In this document: piece by piece, positions 1 through 8,685 of the stretch
Layout of the letters: every line of letters starts with the position of its first letter
How positions within the stretch are numbered: position 1 is the first letter of the stretch
NCBI GenBank assembly: GCA_011049795.1
Contig: DRHD01000236.1
Coordinates: forward strand, 1-20,882
Length of the DNA stretch: 20,882 bases
Direction: 5' to 3'
Source of the DNA: Porticoccus sp.
Lineage (GTDB): Bacteria > Pseudomonadota > Gammaproteobacteria > Pseudomonadales > Porticoccaceae
Notes under the pieces: model-generated
What the model was told of the DNA's origin: nothing
The model's input: only the letters and a program-made list of their open reading frames with translations
The model's database searches: none
Program-made: the position numbers and the translations under genes

Positions 1-1
1 C

Positions 2-1498
2 CGCCACAACACAGCCAACGACCAGAACAGCACCGTCATACTACTCGAAGGTGCACTAACGGAAACACCCATGGGAAACTTGGCCTGGCACCTAGATGGG
101 CTCTACCGTGACAGTAACAACACCAAAATCAAGGGTTATGCCCAGCAGCTCGAGTCAGGAGAAGATCCCGCTGATAACCAACGCACCCATGGCTATATCG
201 ATAACACCGATACCCAAGTCACAACGGGCACTGCCGGTTTATCCTGGATTGGGGAACGAGGCTTTGTAGGCATCTCCATCAGTGAGATGGAAAATCTTTA
301 CGGTATTCCCCCGGAGTCTTACAGTAACGATGAGACACCCGAACTGATTCAGATTGATATGGAACAAACCCGGTTTGACCTGAAAGCCGAGTGGGCCGAC
401 ATACTCCCGGGGTTTGAACTGGGCCGGTTTCGTCTCAGCCACAACGACTACGAACATGTGGAAATCGAAAGTGGCGAAAAAGGTACTCGCTTTACCAATG
501 AAGCCACTGAAGGTCGTGTTGAACTGTTACACCAAGAGGTTGCCGGGTGGACTGGCGCTGTTGGAATACAGTTGGAAGACCGCCAGTTTGCCGCGATTGG
601 TGACGAAGCCTTTATTCCAAAATCAGATATTCGCAACGGCGGCATTTTTTGGGTGGGAGAAACTAATCACGGGGACTGGAGCTATGAATTGGGACTGAGG
701 GTAGACCGCCAGACTATCGACCCTGAAGACGACTCAGAGATCAGCCATAACACCCAAAGCCTCTCCTTAGGTGGGCTCTGGCAAATGACTGACGATCAGA
801 GCCTAAGTCTGTCCCTCACCCATGCCCAGAGAGCCCCGGCTGTCGAGGAACTCCTCTCCTTTGGCCCACACCACGCCAGTGAAAGTTTTGATATTGGCGA
901 CCCTGACCTCGATGAGGAAACGAGTCATAACGTCGAATTTGGCTATCAATATCGCGGTGCTGTAGACCTGAACCTCAACCTGTTCTACAACGCCATCAAT
1001 GACTTTATCTTTAAAAGAAATACGGGTCTTATGGATGCAGATGAAGGGCTGTCTATTTTTCAGTACCAGCAAGAAGATGCGAGCTTCAAAGGTGTTGAAG
1101 CCAATATAGGCATCCCGTTGAGTGATTCTTGGCAATTAGAGTTATTTGGCGACCATGTCCGCGCCGAACTAGATAATAGTGGCGATGTTCCGCGTATCCC
1201 GCCTCTCCGTTATGGCCTTGCACTGGGATACCAAGCCGATCAGTGGAGCACCAAGCTGAAATTGACGGAAGTAGAAGAGCAAAATAATCCAGGTGATTTT
1301 GAAGAAAAAACGGATGGTTATACCCGGCTCGACGGCCACATCCATTATCACCTGGATACGGCAAATGGTACTTGGCTGTTATCCCTCAAGGCCAACAACC
1401 TACTGGATGAAGAAATCCGTAATGCCACCTCTTTTTTACGAGAAATAGCACCAGAACCTCGCCGCAGTTTGGAACTGGGTATACGGTTAAGCTTCTAA
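2..1498 (+). CDS. TonB-dependent outer-membrane receptor, ZnuD-like (5' end missing)
   Basis: The reading frame is open from base 2, so only the C-terminal part (about 498 residues) of an outer-membrane beta-barrel receptor is present; the signal peptide, plug and first strands lie upstream of the window. The Met codon at 71 is internal, not a start. Such receptors import metal chelates or other ligands using TonB energy. Barrel-like alternating strands run throughout, for example the YEHVEIESGEKGTRF and SLTHAQRAPAVEELLSFGPH stretches, and the protein ends with the typical TonB-receptor terminus LELGIRLSF with a final Phe. The overall pattern resembles the ZnuD-type zinc/heme receptor family. 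The extracellular loop after YGIPPE is short and acidic and lacks the His-rich zinc-capturing segment often seen there, so the substrate is uncertain. It could equally be another siderophore-type receptor. A hairpin follows at 1541-1575. Confidence 0.85.
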   Translation, partial: RHNTANDQNSTVILLEGALTETPMGNLAWHLDGLYRDSNNTKIKGYAQQLESGEDPADNQRTHGYIDNTDTQVTTGTAGLSWIGERGFVGISISEMENLYGIPPESYSNDETPELIQIDMEQTRFDLKAEWADILPGFELGRFRLSHNDYEHVEIESGEKGTRFTNEATEGRVELLHQEVAGWTGAVGIQLEDRQFAAIGDEAFIPKSDIRNGGIFWVGETNHGDWSYELGLRVDRQTIDPEDDSEISHNTQSLSLGGLWQMTDDQSLSLSLTHAQRAPAVEELLSFGPHHASESFDIGDPDLDEETSHNVEFGYQYRGAVDLNLNLFYNAINDFIFKRNTGLMDADEGLSIFQYQQEDASFKGVEANIGIPLSDSWQLELFGDHVRAELDNSGDVPRIPPLRYGLALGYQADQWSTKLKLTEVEEQNNPGDFEEKTDGYTRLDGHIHYHLDTANGTWLLSLKANNLLDEEIRNATSFLREIAPEPRRSLELGIRLSF

Positions 1499-1540
1499 TA
1501 GAAAGCTGACTATCAACGTCACTTTCAAGTAAACAATCCC

Positions 1541-1575
1541 GGTCATTGCGAGTAAGATAATTGCTCGCAATGATC
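1541..1575. terminator. Hairpin downstream of the TonB receptor, possible terminator
   Basis: Arms TCATTGCGAG (1543-1552) and CTCGCAATGA (1564-1573) are perfect complements, extended by one G-U and one G-C pair to 12 bp around an 11-base loop. It lies 43 bases after the receptor stop. There is no clean U-tract on + (the sequence continues ACTGGGTTTTC), so it may be a terminator or a dispersed palindromic repeat of the GTCATTGCGAG kind seen in many bacteria. Confidence 0.45.
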
Positions 1576-1614
1576 ACTGGGTTTTCATAAAAAAATTTAT
1601 ATAAGGGCGCGCGT

Positions 1615-3702
1615 GTGTTGAGGGTATTGAAACTATTTTTTGCTGTGGCTTTTCTACTGGTCATCATCGTCGTGGGTGGCGTGACCTACCTGCTTTTGGG
1701 CACAGACCCCAACACCTACAAACCAGAACTGGAAAAGCTCGCCAGCCAAAACGATATTGCACTGTCCATTGAGGGCGACCTTCGCTGGTCCTTCTATCCC
1801 AATCTGGCCGTTCATGCAGGCGCTACCTCTCTATCTGGTAAAGAAGCAGGCATTCCGGATATACGTTTTGAGCAGGCAGACTTTATTCTGGACTGGAAAG
1901 CACTACTGTCACGAACCATTCGACTTCGGGCCATTACCATCGACGGCGCCAGTATCAAAGTAGAGACTACCGAAGAGGCTGCCAGTGTGGTCGCGCTACC
2001 GGGTGCAGCCGCCGCAACGCAGAAGTCTGAAGCAACTGAATTACCCTTTGAGATAGCCATTGATCAGCTAGCCCTGACAAATAGCCGCATCATACTGGTG
2101 ACGCCAGGCGCCCCAGATAGAATTCTCGAACAATTAAATTTCACCAGTAAAAAGTTAAACCTCGATGGGCAGCCTTTCCCTGTGACCTTCAAGGTTTCAA
2201 CTACCCTGCCAGACCACCCCAATCCCATCAGCATTGCACTGGACACCCAACTTAAATTACAGCTAGAGGAGCAACAGGCTTCACTATTAGGGGCAAAGCT
2301 AACGCTGAATGGTTTTAACGAACTGCCACTGAATCTTAGCTTTGACGCCCTTTACGATGGTCAGGCAGATTCCCTAACCCTCAATAATGTTGAAGGCACA
2401 CTTGGCTCAGCCAACATCAAAGGCAGTATCAAAGGTCAACAGCTGACAACAGCTCCATTACTGACGGGTGAACTATCACTTCAGAATCTGGTTCTGGCTG
2501 AACTGCCTATAGAAGCACCCGAAGGGCTCAACAAGGTCAGCATTCAATCTCAGTTTTCAGCCTCCGAAAAATCCATTCAATTGAACGACCTTAAACTGGC
2601 GCTGGATAACTTCAACCTCAATGGCAAACTATCGCTCAAGCTGGAGAATCCTCGCCAACTGGAGATGTTCTTAAAGGGCGATAACCTAACCTTACCCACC
2701 AGCAATAAGAACAGCCAAGAGGGCAACAATGCGCAAGCCGCTATGCTCTCTCCAATTCTGGCACCACTAGCGCTGCTAGAAGGCGGCAAGGGCCATATTG
2801 AGCTCAATCTTGCCAGCCTCACCAGCGATGATATACGCATCGAAAATCTCCACCTCAATCTGTTTGCCAATGGAAAGGTCGTCAATATTGCCGATTTATC
2901 AGGCCAAGTTTTTGGTGGCAGCTTCCAAACAACCATGAAGGCAAACCTTGGTAAGAAAAGCCCCTCTGTGACATTTACCAAACAGCTAGTTGATATAGAT
3001 CTGCACCAGACCCTGTCCACACTGGCAGAGCAATCGGATGTTCGCGGAACGCTGACCATGGATTTCAGTGGCACCACCCAAGGCGACAGTCAGGAAGTGT
3101 TAATGGCCAACGTGAATGGCAATGGTAAATTCAGTGTTAAAAACCTCCAGGTGGACAATATCAACGTGGAGCGTAGTTACTGTGAAATGGCTGCGCTGAT
3201 AGAGAAACAACCTTCCACCAACCAAACCTGGCCAAACAGCACACTACTGAAGGATTTACAGGGTGATATCCAATGGCGCGATCAGCGCATCCTGTTGCCG
3301 GGGTTCACCACGGGCCTTGGTAATTTGGCCATATCGGGTAATGGCACAGTCTTTCTCGCTGAAGAGAACTACGACATGTTGATTACCGCAAATCTTCACG
3401 GAGACAAGACCTCTGAAACTGGCTGTTTAGTGAAGAGCAAACGAATTCAAAATAGGGACATCCCTCTCCGCTGTAGGGGTTCTTTTGCAGAAGATGGCGG
3501 AGGTAATTGCCTACCAGACTCAAAATTCATCAGCCAACTGTTACAGGAACAACTTCAGAAGATGCTGTTTGACAAATTCCTGAAAAAACCAGAATCAACA
3601 GAAAACGTCTCCACCGATACAGCGCAAGAAGCTACCCCGGAAGAAGAAAAAGATATTAAACAGCAGGTCATTGAAGGTCTACTAAAAGGTATTTTCAAAT
3701 AG
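1615..3702 (+). CDS. asmA: AsmA family protein
   Basis: A 695-residue protein of the AsmA family, large inner-membrane-anchored proteins with a periplasmic body linked to outer-membrane biogenesis and lipid transfer. Residues about 5-28 form one hydrophobic membrane anchor (a run such as VAFLLVIIVVGGVTYLLLG), followed by the family-typical segment with ALSIEGDLRWSFYPNLAVHAG. The rest is a long series of beta-rich repeats, and the C-terminal part holds LGNLAISGNGTVFLAEENYD, typical of the AsmA C-terminal domain. The tail is charged (Glu/Lys-rich). Initiation is at GTG 1615 or TTG 1618; a purine-rich AAGGG at about 1603-1607 sits 7 bases before the GTG. It lies directly upstream of mutY on the same strand, an arrangement seen in other gammaproteobacteria. 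The exact lipid cargo is not deducible. Confidence 0.9.
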   Translation: MLRVLKLFFAVAFLLVIIVVGGVTYLLLGTDPNTYKPELEKLASQNDIALSIEGDLRWSFYPNLAVHAGATSLSGKEAGIPDIRFEQADFILDWKALLSRTIRLRAITIDGASIKVETTEEAASVVALPGAAAATQKSEATELPFEIAIDQLALTNSRIILVTPGAPDRILEQLNFTSKKLNLDGQPFPVTFKVSTTLPDHPNPISIALDTQLKLQLEEQQASLLGAKLTLNGFNELPLNLSFDALYDGQADSLTLNNVEGTLGSANIKGSIKGQQLTTAPLLTGELSLQNLVLAELPIEAPEGLNKVSIQSQFSASEKSIQLNDLKLALDNFNLNGKLSLKLENPRQLEMFLKGDNLTLPTSNKNSQEGNNAQAAMLSPILAPLALLEGGKGHIELNLASLTSDDIRIENLHLNLFANGKVVNIADLSGQVFGGSFQTTMKANLGKKSPSVTFTKQLVDIDLHQTLSTLAEQSDVRGTLTMDFSGTTQGDSQEVLMANVNGNGKFSVKNLQVDNINVERSYCEMAALIEKQPSTNQTWPNSTLLKDLQGDIQWRDQRILLPGFTTGLGNLAISGNGTVFLAEENYDMLITANLHGDKTSETGCLVKSKRIQNRDIPLRCRGSFAEDGGGNCLPDSKFISQLLQEQLQKMLFDKFLKKPESTENVSTDTAQEATPEEEKDIKQQVIEGLLKGIFK

Positions 3703-3745
3703 TGAATACTGCCAGTAGTAAATGTTGAATAGTGAACGACAACTA

Positions 3746-4786
3746 ATGAGCAGCTCATTTTCTCAGCAACTGCTGGACTGGTTTGATCAATATGGCCGTA
3801 AGGATCTGCCTTGGCAACAAGGCATCACCGCCTACCGAGTCTGGGTATCAGAGATTATGCTGCAACAAACCCAGGTCAGCACAGTTATCCCGTACTTCCA
3901 ACGGTTTATGGCCAGCTTTCCCACCATGGAGACTCTAGCCAAGGCCCCTCAAGACCAAGTCTTATACCACTGGACCGGGCTGGGCTACTACGCCCGCGCC
4001 CGCAACCTGCACAAAACGGCACAGACCATCATTAACGAGTTTGACGGCATCTTTCCCGATACCATTGAGCAGCTGGAAACATTGCCCGGTATTGGTCGCT
4101 CTACCGCCGGGGCCATCCGTGCCATTGCCTTCCAAAAACCAGCCTCCATCCTCGATGGGAATGTAAAGCGGGTACTGGCCCGTTATCACGCCATTGATGG
4201 CTGGCCCGGACTGACTGCTGTCAGTCATCAATTATGGGCTTTCGCCGAGCAACATACCCCCAACGCTAGGATTGCTGACTACACTCAGGCCATTATGGAT
4301 CTGGGCGCCACCTTGTGTACTCGCACCAAACCACGCTGCCAAGAGTGTCCTCTCTCTAATGAATGCCAAGCATTCAAGGCCAACAACCCTACGGGTTATC
4401 CCGGAAAGAAACCCCGCAAGGAACAGCCCGTTAGAGAGTGCCTGTTCCTGATTATTAGAAATCCTGAGGGAAACATACTCCTTGAACAACGCCCGGCTAG
4501 CGGACTCTGGGGAGGGCTTTGGGTCTTCCCCCAATGTCAGAAAGAAAATGACATCACCATTGTCTGTAACCAGCTAAGCTGCCAAATTGAAGACTGGGAA
4601 CTACTACCTAAAAAGCGCCACACCTTCAGCCACTTCCATTTGGATTACCGCCCCGTGCTAATCAATGCGAAACTGGCATCTTCCATTATGGATAGCCCAG
4701 GCATAGTCTGGTATAACCCTAGCTCACCGCTAGAAATTGGCACCGCTCAGCCGGTAAAACAGCTGCTGCAACAACTGACTGAATAA
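3746..4786 (+). CDS. mutY: A/G-specific adenine glycosylase MutY
   Basis: Base-excision repair enzyme that removes adenine mispaired with 8-oxoguanine or guanine. Counting from the Met at 3746, the helix-hairpin-helix is LPGIGRSTAGAI (about 113-124), the catalytic Glu is E36 in VWVSEIMLQQTQ, the catalytic Asp is D137 in ILDGNVKRVLARY, and the 4Fe-4S ligands C191, C198, C201 and C207 show C-X6-C-X2-C-X5-C spacing. The C-terminal third is a NUDIX-like 8-oxoG recognition domain (RPASGLWGGLWVFPQ). Length (346 residues) matches the family. An in-frame ATG at 3722 would add eight residues; I prefer 3746 because the protein then begins like E. coli MutY and the catalytic residues number almost identically, although neither start has a clear Shine-Dalgarno site. 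It is 43 bases behind asmA and is followed 11 bases later by yggX, the usual mutY-yggX pair. Confidence 0.97.
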   Translation: MSSSFSQQLLDWFDQYGRKDLPWQQGITAYRVWVSEIMLQQTQVSTVIPYFQRFMASFPTMETLAKAPQDQVLYHWTGLGYYARARNLHKTAQTIINEFDGIFPDTIEQLETLPGIGRSTAGAIRAIAFQKPASILDGNVKRVLARYHAIDGWPGLTAVSHQLWAFAEQHTPNARIADYTQAIMDLGATLCTRTKPRCQECPLSNECQAFKANNPTGYPGKKPRKEQPVRECLFLIIRNPEGNILLEQRPASGLWGGLWVFPQCQKENDITIVCNQLSCQIEDWELLPKKRHTFSHFHLDYRPVLINAKLASSIMDSPGIVWYNPSSPLEIGTAQPVKQLLQQLTE

Positions 4787-4797
4787 GGGATACACCG

Positions 4798-5070
4798 ATG
4801 GCACGTATGGTTCACTGCAAGAAATTAAATAAAGAACTTGAAGGCCTTGATGCCGCTCCATTTCCCGGCCCAAAGGGACAGGAAATCTACGAAAACATCT
4901 CTAAACAGGCTTGGGGCGACTGGCTCGAACACCAAACTAGGCTAATCAACGAAAAACATTTGAATATGATGGACATGACGGCCAGAACCTACCTCAATGA
5001 ACAGCGAACCAAGTTCCTTTCCGGTGCAGAATTTGATGAGGCAGAAGGTTACGTCCCACCATCAGAATAA
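4798..5070 (+). CDS. yggX: Probable Fe(2+)-trafficking protein YggX
   Basis: A 90-residue cytosolic protein of the YggX family, which supports iron supply to and oxidative protection of Fe-S proteins. The sequence has the conserved Cys at position 7 (MVHCKKL), the KQAWGDWLEHQT block, the INEKHLNMMD block that is nearly invariant in the family, and the EGYVPP ending. Length equals that of E. coli YggX. AAGGGA at 4785-4790 sits 7 bases upstream of the ATG. The short gap to mutY suggests cotranscription; MutY itself carries a 4Fe-4S cluster, which makes the pairing sensible. Confidence 0.96.
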   Translation: MARMVHCKKLNKELEGLDAAPFPGPKGQEIYENISKQAWGDWLEHQTRLINEKHLNMMDMTARTYLNEQRTKFLSGAEFDEAEGYVPPSE

Positions 5071-5084
5071 TTTTCATCACGCCC

Positions 5085-5113
5085 TTGACGATATACAGGC
5101 GAGAAGGTTTAAT
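5085..5113 (+). promoter_or_regulatory. Putative sigma-70 promoter of tRNA-Phe
   Basis: TTGACG (5085-5090), a 17-base spacer and TTTAAT (5108-5113) make a near-consensus sigma-70 promoter about 50 bases before the mature tRNA. It is followed by the GC-rich stretch ACGCGCC, like the discriminator of stringently controlled stable-RNA promoters. An inverted repeat GGCGAGA (5098-5104) / TCTCGCC (5121-5127) straddles the -10 region. Confidence 0.65.
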
Positions 5114-5162
5114 ACGCGCCTCTCGCCGCATAGGTATGCAGCAAGACTTGTAACAAGATAAT

Positions 5163-5238
5163 GCCCAGATAGCTCAGTCGGTAGAGCAGAGGATTGAAAA
5201 TCCTCGTGTCGGTGGTTCGATTCCGCCTCTGGGCACCA
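5163..5238 (+). tRNA. pheT: tRNA-Phe (GAA)
   Basis: A complete 76-base cloverleaf: acceptor arms GCCCAGA/TCTGGGC, D stem GCTC/GAGC, anticodon stem GAGGA/TCCTC around loop TTGAAAA with anticodon GAA at 5196-5198, T arm GGTGG/CCGCC with TTCGATT loop, and an encoded CCA end. The 3' part from the anticodon loop onward (5193-5238) is also the left attachment site of the island that follows, so this 3' half was probably restored by the incoming element. No terminator is visible in the first 90 bases downstream. The gene symbol is by function only, since bacteria name tRNA-Phe genes differently. Confidence 0.98.
5193..5238 (+). repeat. attL: 46-bp tRNA-Phe 3' repeat, copy A
   Basis: This segment starts in the anticodon loop and ends at the CCA. 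It is repeated exactly at 11337-11382 and with four mismatches at 13465-13510. A tRNA 3' end starting at the anticodon loop is a classic tyrosine-recombinase attachment site. Confidence 0.92.
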
Positions 5239-5325
5239 TTTATGAAAATAAACCCTTTATTGTCATACACTTAAACTATCAAATATAGCCATTGACTCGT
5301 GACCCATTAGATTGGTCATTAGAAT

Positions 5326-5606
5326 ATGGTAAAACAACGCTCACTTTATATCACTCGAGCCGCTGAAGGTATCTGGTATTATCAACGCTGGATGCCGAAA
5401 TACTTCCGGTCGTTCAACCTCGACTTAAGCCCTGTTTTCAGGCTGAAATTACGCACCAAAAACAAGAAACGAGCCATAAGGCTGTCGTAGGCTGGCTCGA
5501 ATTAAGCGATAAACAGCATTCTCAAGGCGATTTATTTACTTTTGGACAATCTCATAAGACAGACCAATTGATGAGTATGGTCGACAAGCTCAATCGCTCA
5601 CATTGA
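5326..5606 (+). pseudogene. Integrase N-terminal remnant (frameshifted)
   Basis: An ATG at 5326, 87 bases after the tRNA, opens a 54-codon frame that stops at 5488-5490. Its product resembles the N-terminal arm-binding domain of tyrosine recombinases: an aromatic GIWYYQRWMPKYFRSF segment, then FRLKLRTKNKKRAIRLS, matching the usual pattern of a basic strand followed by a turn into a helix. The reading continues in another frame (from about 5484, VVGWLELSDKQHS) to a stop at 5604-5606, so a frameshift is likely. Further weak coding-like sequence (TKKWRMRQNYT) follows to about 5730 in the same register, after that stop. Position and orientation next to the att site fit an island integrase. No catalytic residues are present here. 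Confidence 0.65.
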
Positions 5607-5843
5607 AGAGGAACAGTTTTCCTAGAGGCAGAAGGAGTAACAAAGAAGTGGAGAATGCGTCAAAACTACACCTCACCTGCTTACACGACACGATGGGGCG
5701 AGCTACCTACAATTAATCTCCGATAACCATAACCCTCATCGATCCAAGACAAAAGCCAATTGCACTAGATCAAATAGGATAGGCGTAAGCACCACGATGG
5801 CTTCGAAGTTTATTCTGTATCACAATCAATAGCTCCTTACGAT

Positions 5844-8603
5844 TTAACTAGATGCCAGAAATTGCTCCTCATATAAATTTAATAAGAACTGCACCCTTTC
5901 TAGATCTGAAGTGAAACCCGCAGCACGGTATAACTTATCTACGGCTAGATCTAATTTTCGGTGTGCGGCTCGTAATATAGAAGGCATAAGATCCGGATCA
6001 TAAAGCTCTTCAAGTGTCGACTCTGAATACGCGCTCCTAGCTTCAAGCACCTGCATCGCCAGTCTTCCTATCAAAGGGGGTATTTTTCTCGAAGGAAGCG
6101 GGAAATTATTGTATACAACAGATATCGAATAACGGTATCTACTTTCTAACCTGCCACCTATCACCCTAAGCCAGGCCATATGCATACGAGATGTAAGTAA
6201 TGCAAAATGCTCTATACGTGCATTCGTCAACACCTTCACTAGATTACTGGGAATAGCAGGAGGTTTCAGCCAACCTATTGGCACGTACTCCCTCAGCTCA
6301 GAGGTAACCTCTGGGATAACTAAGAATGGTGCATCGGGCACAAGAGTCACATGATACTTAGTAGGGGTTTCAGCTAATGCATCTCCAGATTTTCTTTTTC
6401 TTGTGCCTGCTTTGTTAGGAATAGACCCAGAGCGAAAGTTACGAACATTCTTAATTAACTGCCTTACTCGTGGCAGCTTACGCAGATCACTCGGTGACGC
6501 CTTTTCCAAATATAGAATATATCGATCTTTCCCGTATAAGAATTCATCTGTACCTATGAACGGCCGTACAAATTGTTCTGCACCTGGTTCAAGAGCAATC
6601 AAATCAGCCCTCTCCTCTGCAGACATAATATAATACCCACCATCTATCGGCTTCGAGCCTATTTTAATTCTAGGCATTCCATTAATAGGACGATTAGAAC
6701 TTGCAACCACAGTATGTGAATTCAGAAGATCATTCGCCATTATTAAATAAGGCGATATTTTTTCCACCAACATACCAACCCCATGACCATTAATGTCCGG
6801 ATACTGAAATAACAATTTCTCGGTACGTTCAAACTTTGCCTTATCAAGCCCTATAATCACCACATGAACATTTGCACCACCTGATCCACTCGAATGCCAA
6901 GCAAAAGTTTGATGCGCGAATGATAGCTCTAAGCGATGCCTTTCAAAGAGAAGGGGCCAAAGCTGCCCTGCTTGCTCGCCTTGGATTATGGAATTCGTAG
7001 CTACAAACCCTATCCGACCTGTCTCTTGAACATACGCAGCAGCCTTAATGAACCACCCAGCAACATAGTCAAGCGTTCCACTTACACCCGTGGAGCTAAC
7101 CAGGGAGGCAATGATCTGTCGCTGCTCGCTTGTCTGGCGCTTAGAGCCCCCATATGGCGGATTACCAAATACAAAGGCACATTGATCGGATGGTAAAACT
7201 GCAGTCCAGTCGTGTGATAGCGCATCAGCAATAACTATTAGGGGAGACTTTATTAAGGGGACACGCTGATACACTGTCCCAAGCTCCAGACTTAAGTGTA
7301 CATTGGCCACATGATCAATCATCCACATAGCGGTTTCTGCGATCCTAGCTGAGTACTCCCTTATCTCAATTCCATAGAACTGATCAACATCCACCACGGA
7401 TAAATCGGAAGATTCAAGATCAAGCGTTCCGGTGCGGTTCAACTCGACAAGTATCCTCAGCTCTAGAAGCCTGAGCTCTCTATATGCAATAGCAAGAAAA
7501 TTACCGCAACCACATGCTGGATCTAAAAAATTTAACTTGCCCAGCTTTGTTTGCATTAGCCTCAGGCGTGACTCTTGCTTTGATCTAGACGCTAATATTT
7601 CATCTAACTCTTGGCGTAGATCAGATAAGAACAAGCAATCTAGCACTTTTTGTATATTTTCTTCTGAAGTGTAATGCCCTCCTAGCCGCCTTCGTTCATC
7701 TGGATCCAAAACTGACTGAAAAAGTGCTCCGAATATTGCAGGAGATATACTCGACCAATCAAATTTACAGGCAGATAACAAGCAATTTCGCATATCACTA
7801 TCAAAGCTAGGTATCGATAATGTTTCTGCAAAAACACCTCCATTAATGTAGGGAAAACACGCCAGATCTTGATCAAGTGTTACTTGTCTTTCCCCCTCAG
7901 GAGTATTTAATATTTGAAATAACAATGAAAGGCAGCTTCCCAAATCGGAGCCGTCCTCCTCTGTTCGAGACTCCAATAGATCGAGAAAGAGGTCCCTCGG
8001 TTCAAATATGCCGGTATCATCTGCAAACATGCAGAATACCAACCTGACCAACAACTGCTCGAGAAAATGTCCTTTATATCCGGAATTTTTGAGCGACTCC
8101 CTGAGCGAACTGACAAGCTGTGCTGCGGCCAAATTTACTGGCTCTTGCACAACATATAGTGGCTTTTGTTTCCCGAGGACAAATGAAAAGCTTTCAATAT
8201 GAAGGTGAAGTTTGTCGAGAGAGAATGATATCTCTACCCCAGCATCCCGATCTAGAAGCTGAAAATTTTGAAAATCACAAACTAATTGATACCGAGGTTT
8301 ATCGCTTTCGGTCAAAGCATCGAAATAGGCGCCAGCCTGCTTGGCAGCCTTATCCAAGTCACCGCCATAGCTTTTATGCTCGGCTAGAAGTACCCCTGGC
8401 CAAAAAAGATCAATAAATCCGGAACGGTCATCTAATTTCCTTACATGCTCCTCAAACCGAGCAACTGTGCGCCGTTTGATTCCAAAAATCTCAAAAAAGT
8501 CATTATAAAAACTCTGGGCTTCCCCTTTCTCGTAAACAGCATCTTGCCACTCATCTGAAAAATTCTTAGCCCGAACTCTGATTTGGGTCCATGATAGCTT
8601 CAT
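5844..8603 (-). CDS. MmeI-family (type IIL) fused restriction endonuclease / adenine methyltransferase
   Basis: A 919-residue single-chain restriction-modification enzyme, about the same length as MmeI. The N-terminus (MKLSWTQIRVRAKNFSDEW) and following region match the MmeI nuclease domain; the catalytic D65, E75 and K77 keep the D-X9-E-X-K spacing. A helical spacer leads to GGHYTSEENIQKV (about 308-320), then SAM motif I DPACGCGNF (361-369) and the amino-methyltransferase motif NPPY (481-484), implying N6-adenine methylation. About 620-825 should be the target-recognition region, which also sets DNA specificity for cleavage, followed by a helical tail. All catalytic motifs look intact. Enzymes of this family methylate one strand and cut about 20 bases away. 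It is the last gene of a minus-strand operon, 82 bases after the second m5C methyltransferase; its own ribosome site is weak. Recognition sequence cannot be read from sequence alone. Confidence 0.9.
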   Translation of the reverse strand: MKLSWTQIRVRAKNFSDEWQDAVYEKGEAQSFYNDFFEIFGIKRRTVARFEEHVRKLDDRSGFIDLFWPGVLLAEHKSYGGDLDKAAKQAGAYFDALTESDKPRYQLVCDFQNFQLLDRDAGVEISFSLDKLHLHIESFSFVLGKQKPLYVVQEPVNLAAAQLVSSLRESLKNSGYKGHFLEQLLVRLVFCMFADDTGIFEPRDLFLDLLESRTEEDGSDLGSCLSLLFQILNTPEGERQVTLDQDLACFPYINGGVFAETLSIPSFDSDMRNCLLSACKFDWSSISPAIFGALFQSVLDPDERRRLGGHYTSEENIQKVLDCLFLSDLRQELDEILASRSKQESRLRLMQTKLGKLNFLDPACGCGNFLAIAYRELRLLELRILVELNRTGTLDLESSDLSVVDVDQFYGIEIREYSARIAETAMWMIDHVANVHLSLELGTVYQRVPLIKSPLIVIADALSHDWTAVLPSDQCAFVFGNPPYGGSKRQTSEQRQIIASLVSSTGVSGTLDYVAGWFIKAAAYVQETGRIGFVATNSIIQGEQAGQLWPLLFERHRLELSFAHQTFAWHSSGSGGANVHVVIIGLDKAKFERTEKLLFQYPDINGHGVGMLVEKISPYLIMANDLLNSHTVVASSNRPINGMPRIKIGSKPIDGGYYIMSAEERADLIALEPGAEQFVRPFIGTDEFLYGKDRYILYLEKASPSDLRKLPRVRQLIKNVRNFRSGSIPNKAGTRKRKSGDALAETPTKYHVTLVPDAPFLVIPEVTSELREYVPIGWLKPPAIPSNLVKVLTNARIEHFALLTSRMHMAWLRVIGGRLESRYRYSISVVYNNFPLPSRKIPPLIGRLAMQVLEARSAYSESTLEELYDPDLMPSILRAAHRKLDLAVDKLYRAAGFTSDLERVQFLLNLYEEQFLASS

Positions 8604-8685
8604 TCAAGTTACATCCATCTAACATTTTATTAACTGATGCTATCTCAGTATTAGCTATGAACTAGCAAAGAAATTTACCAATCTT

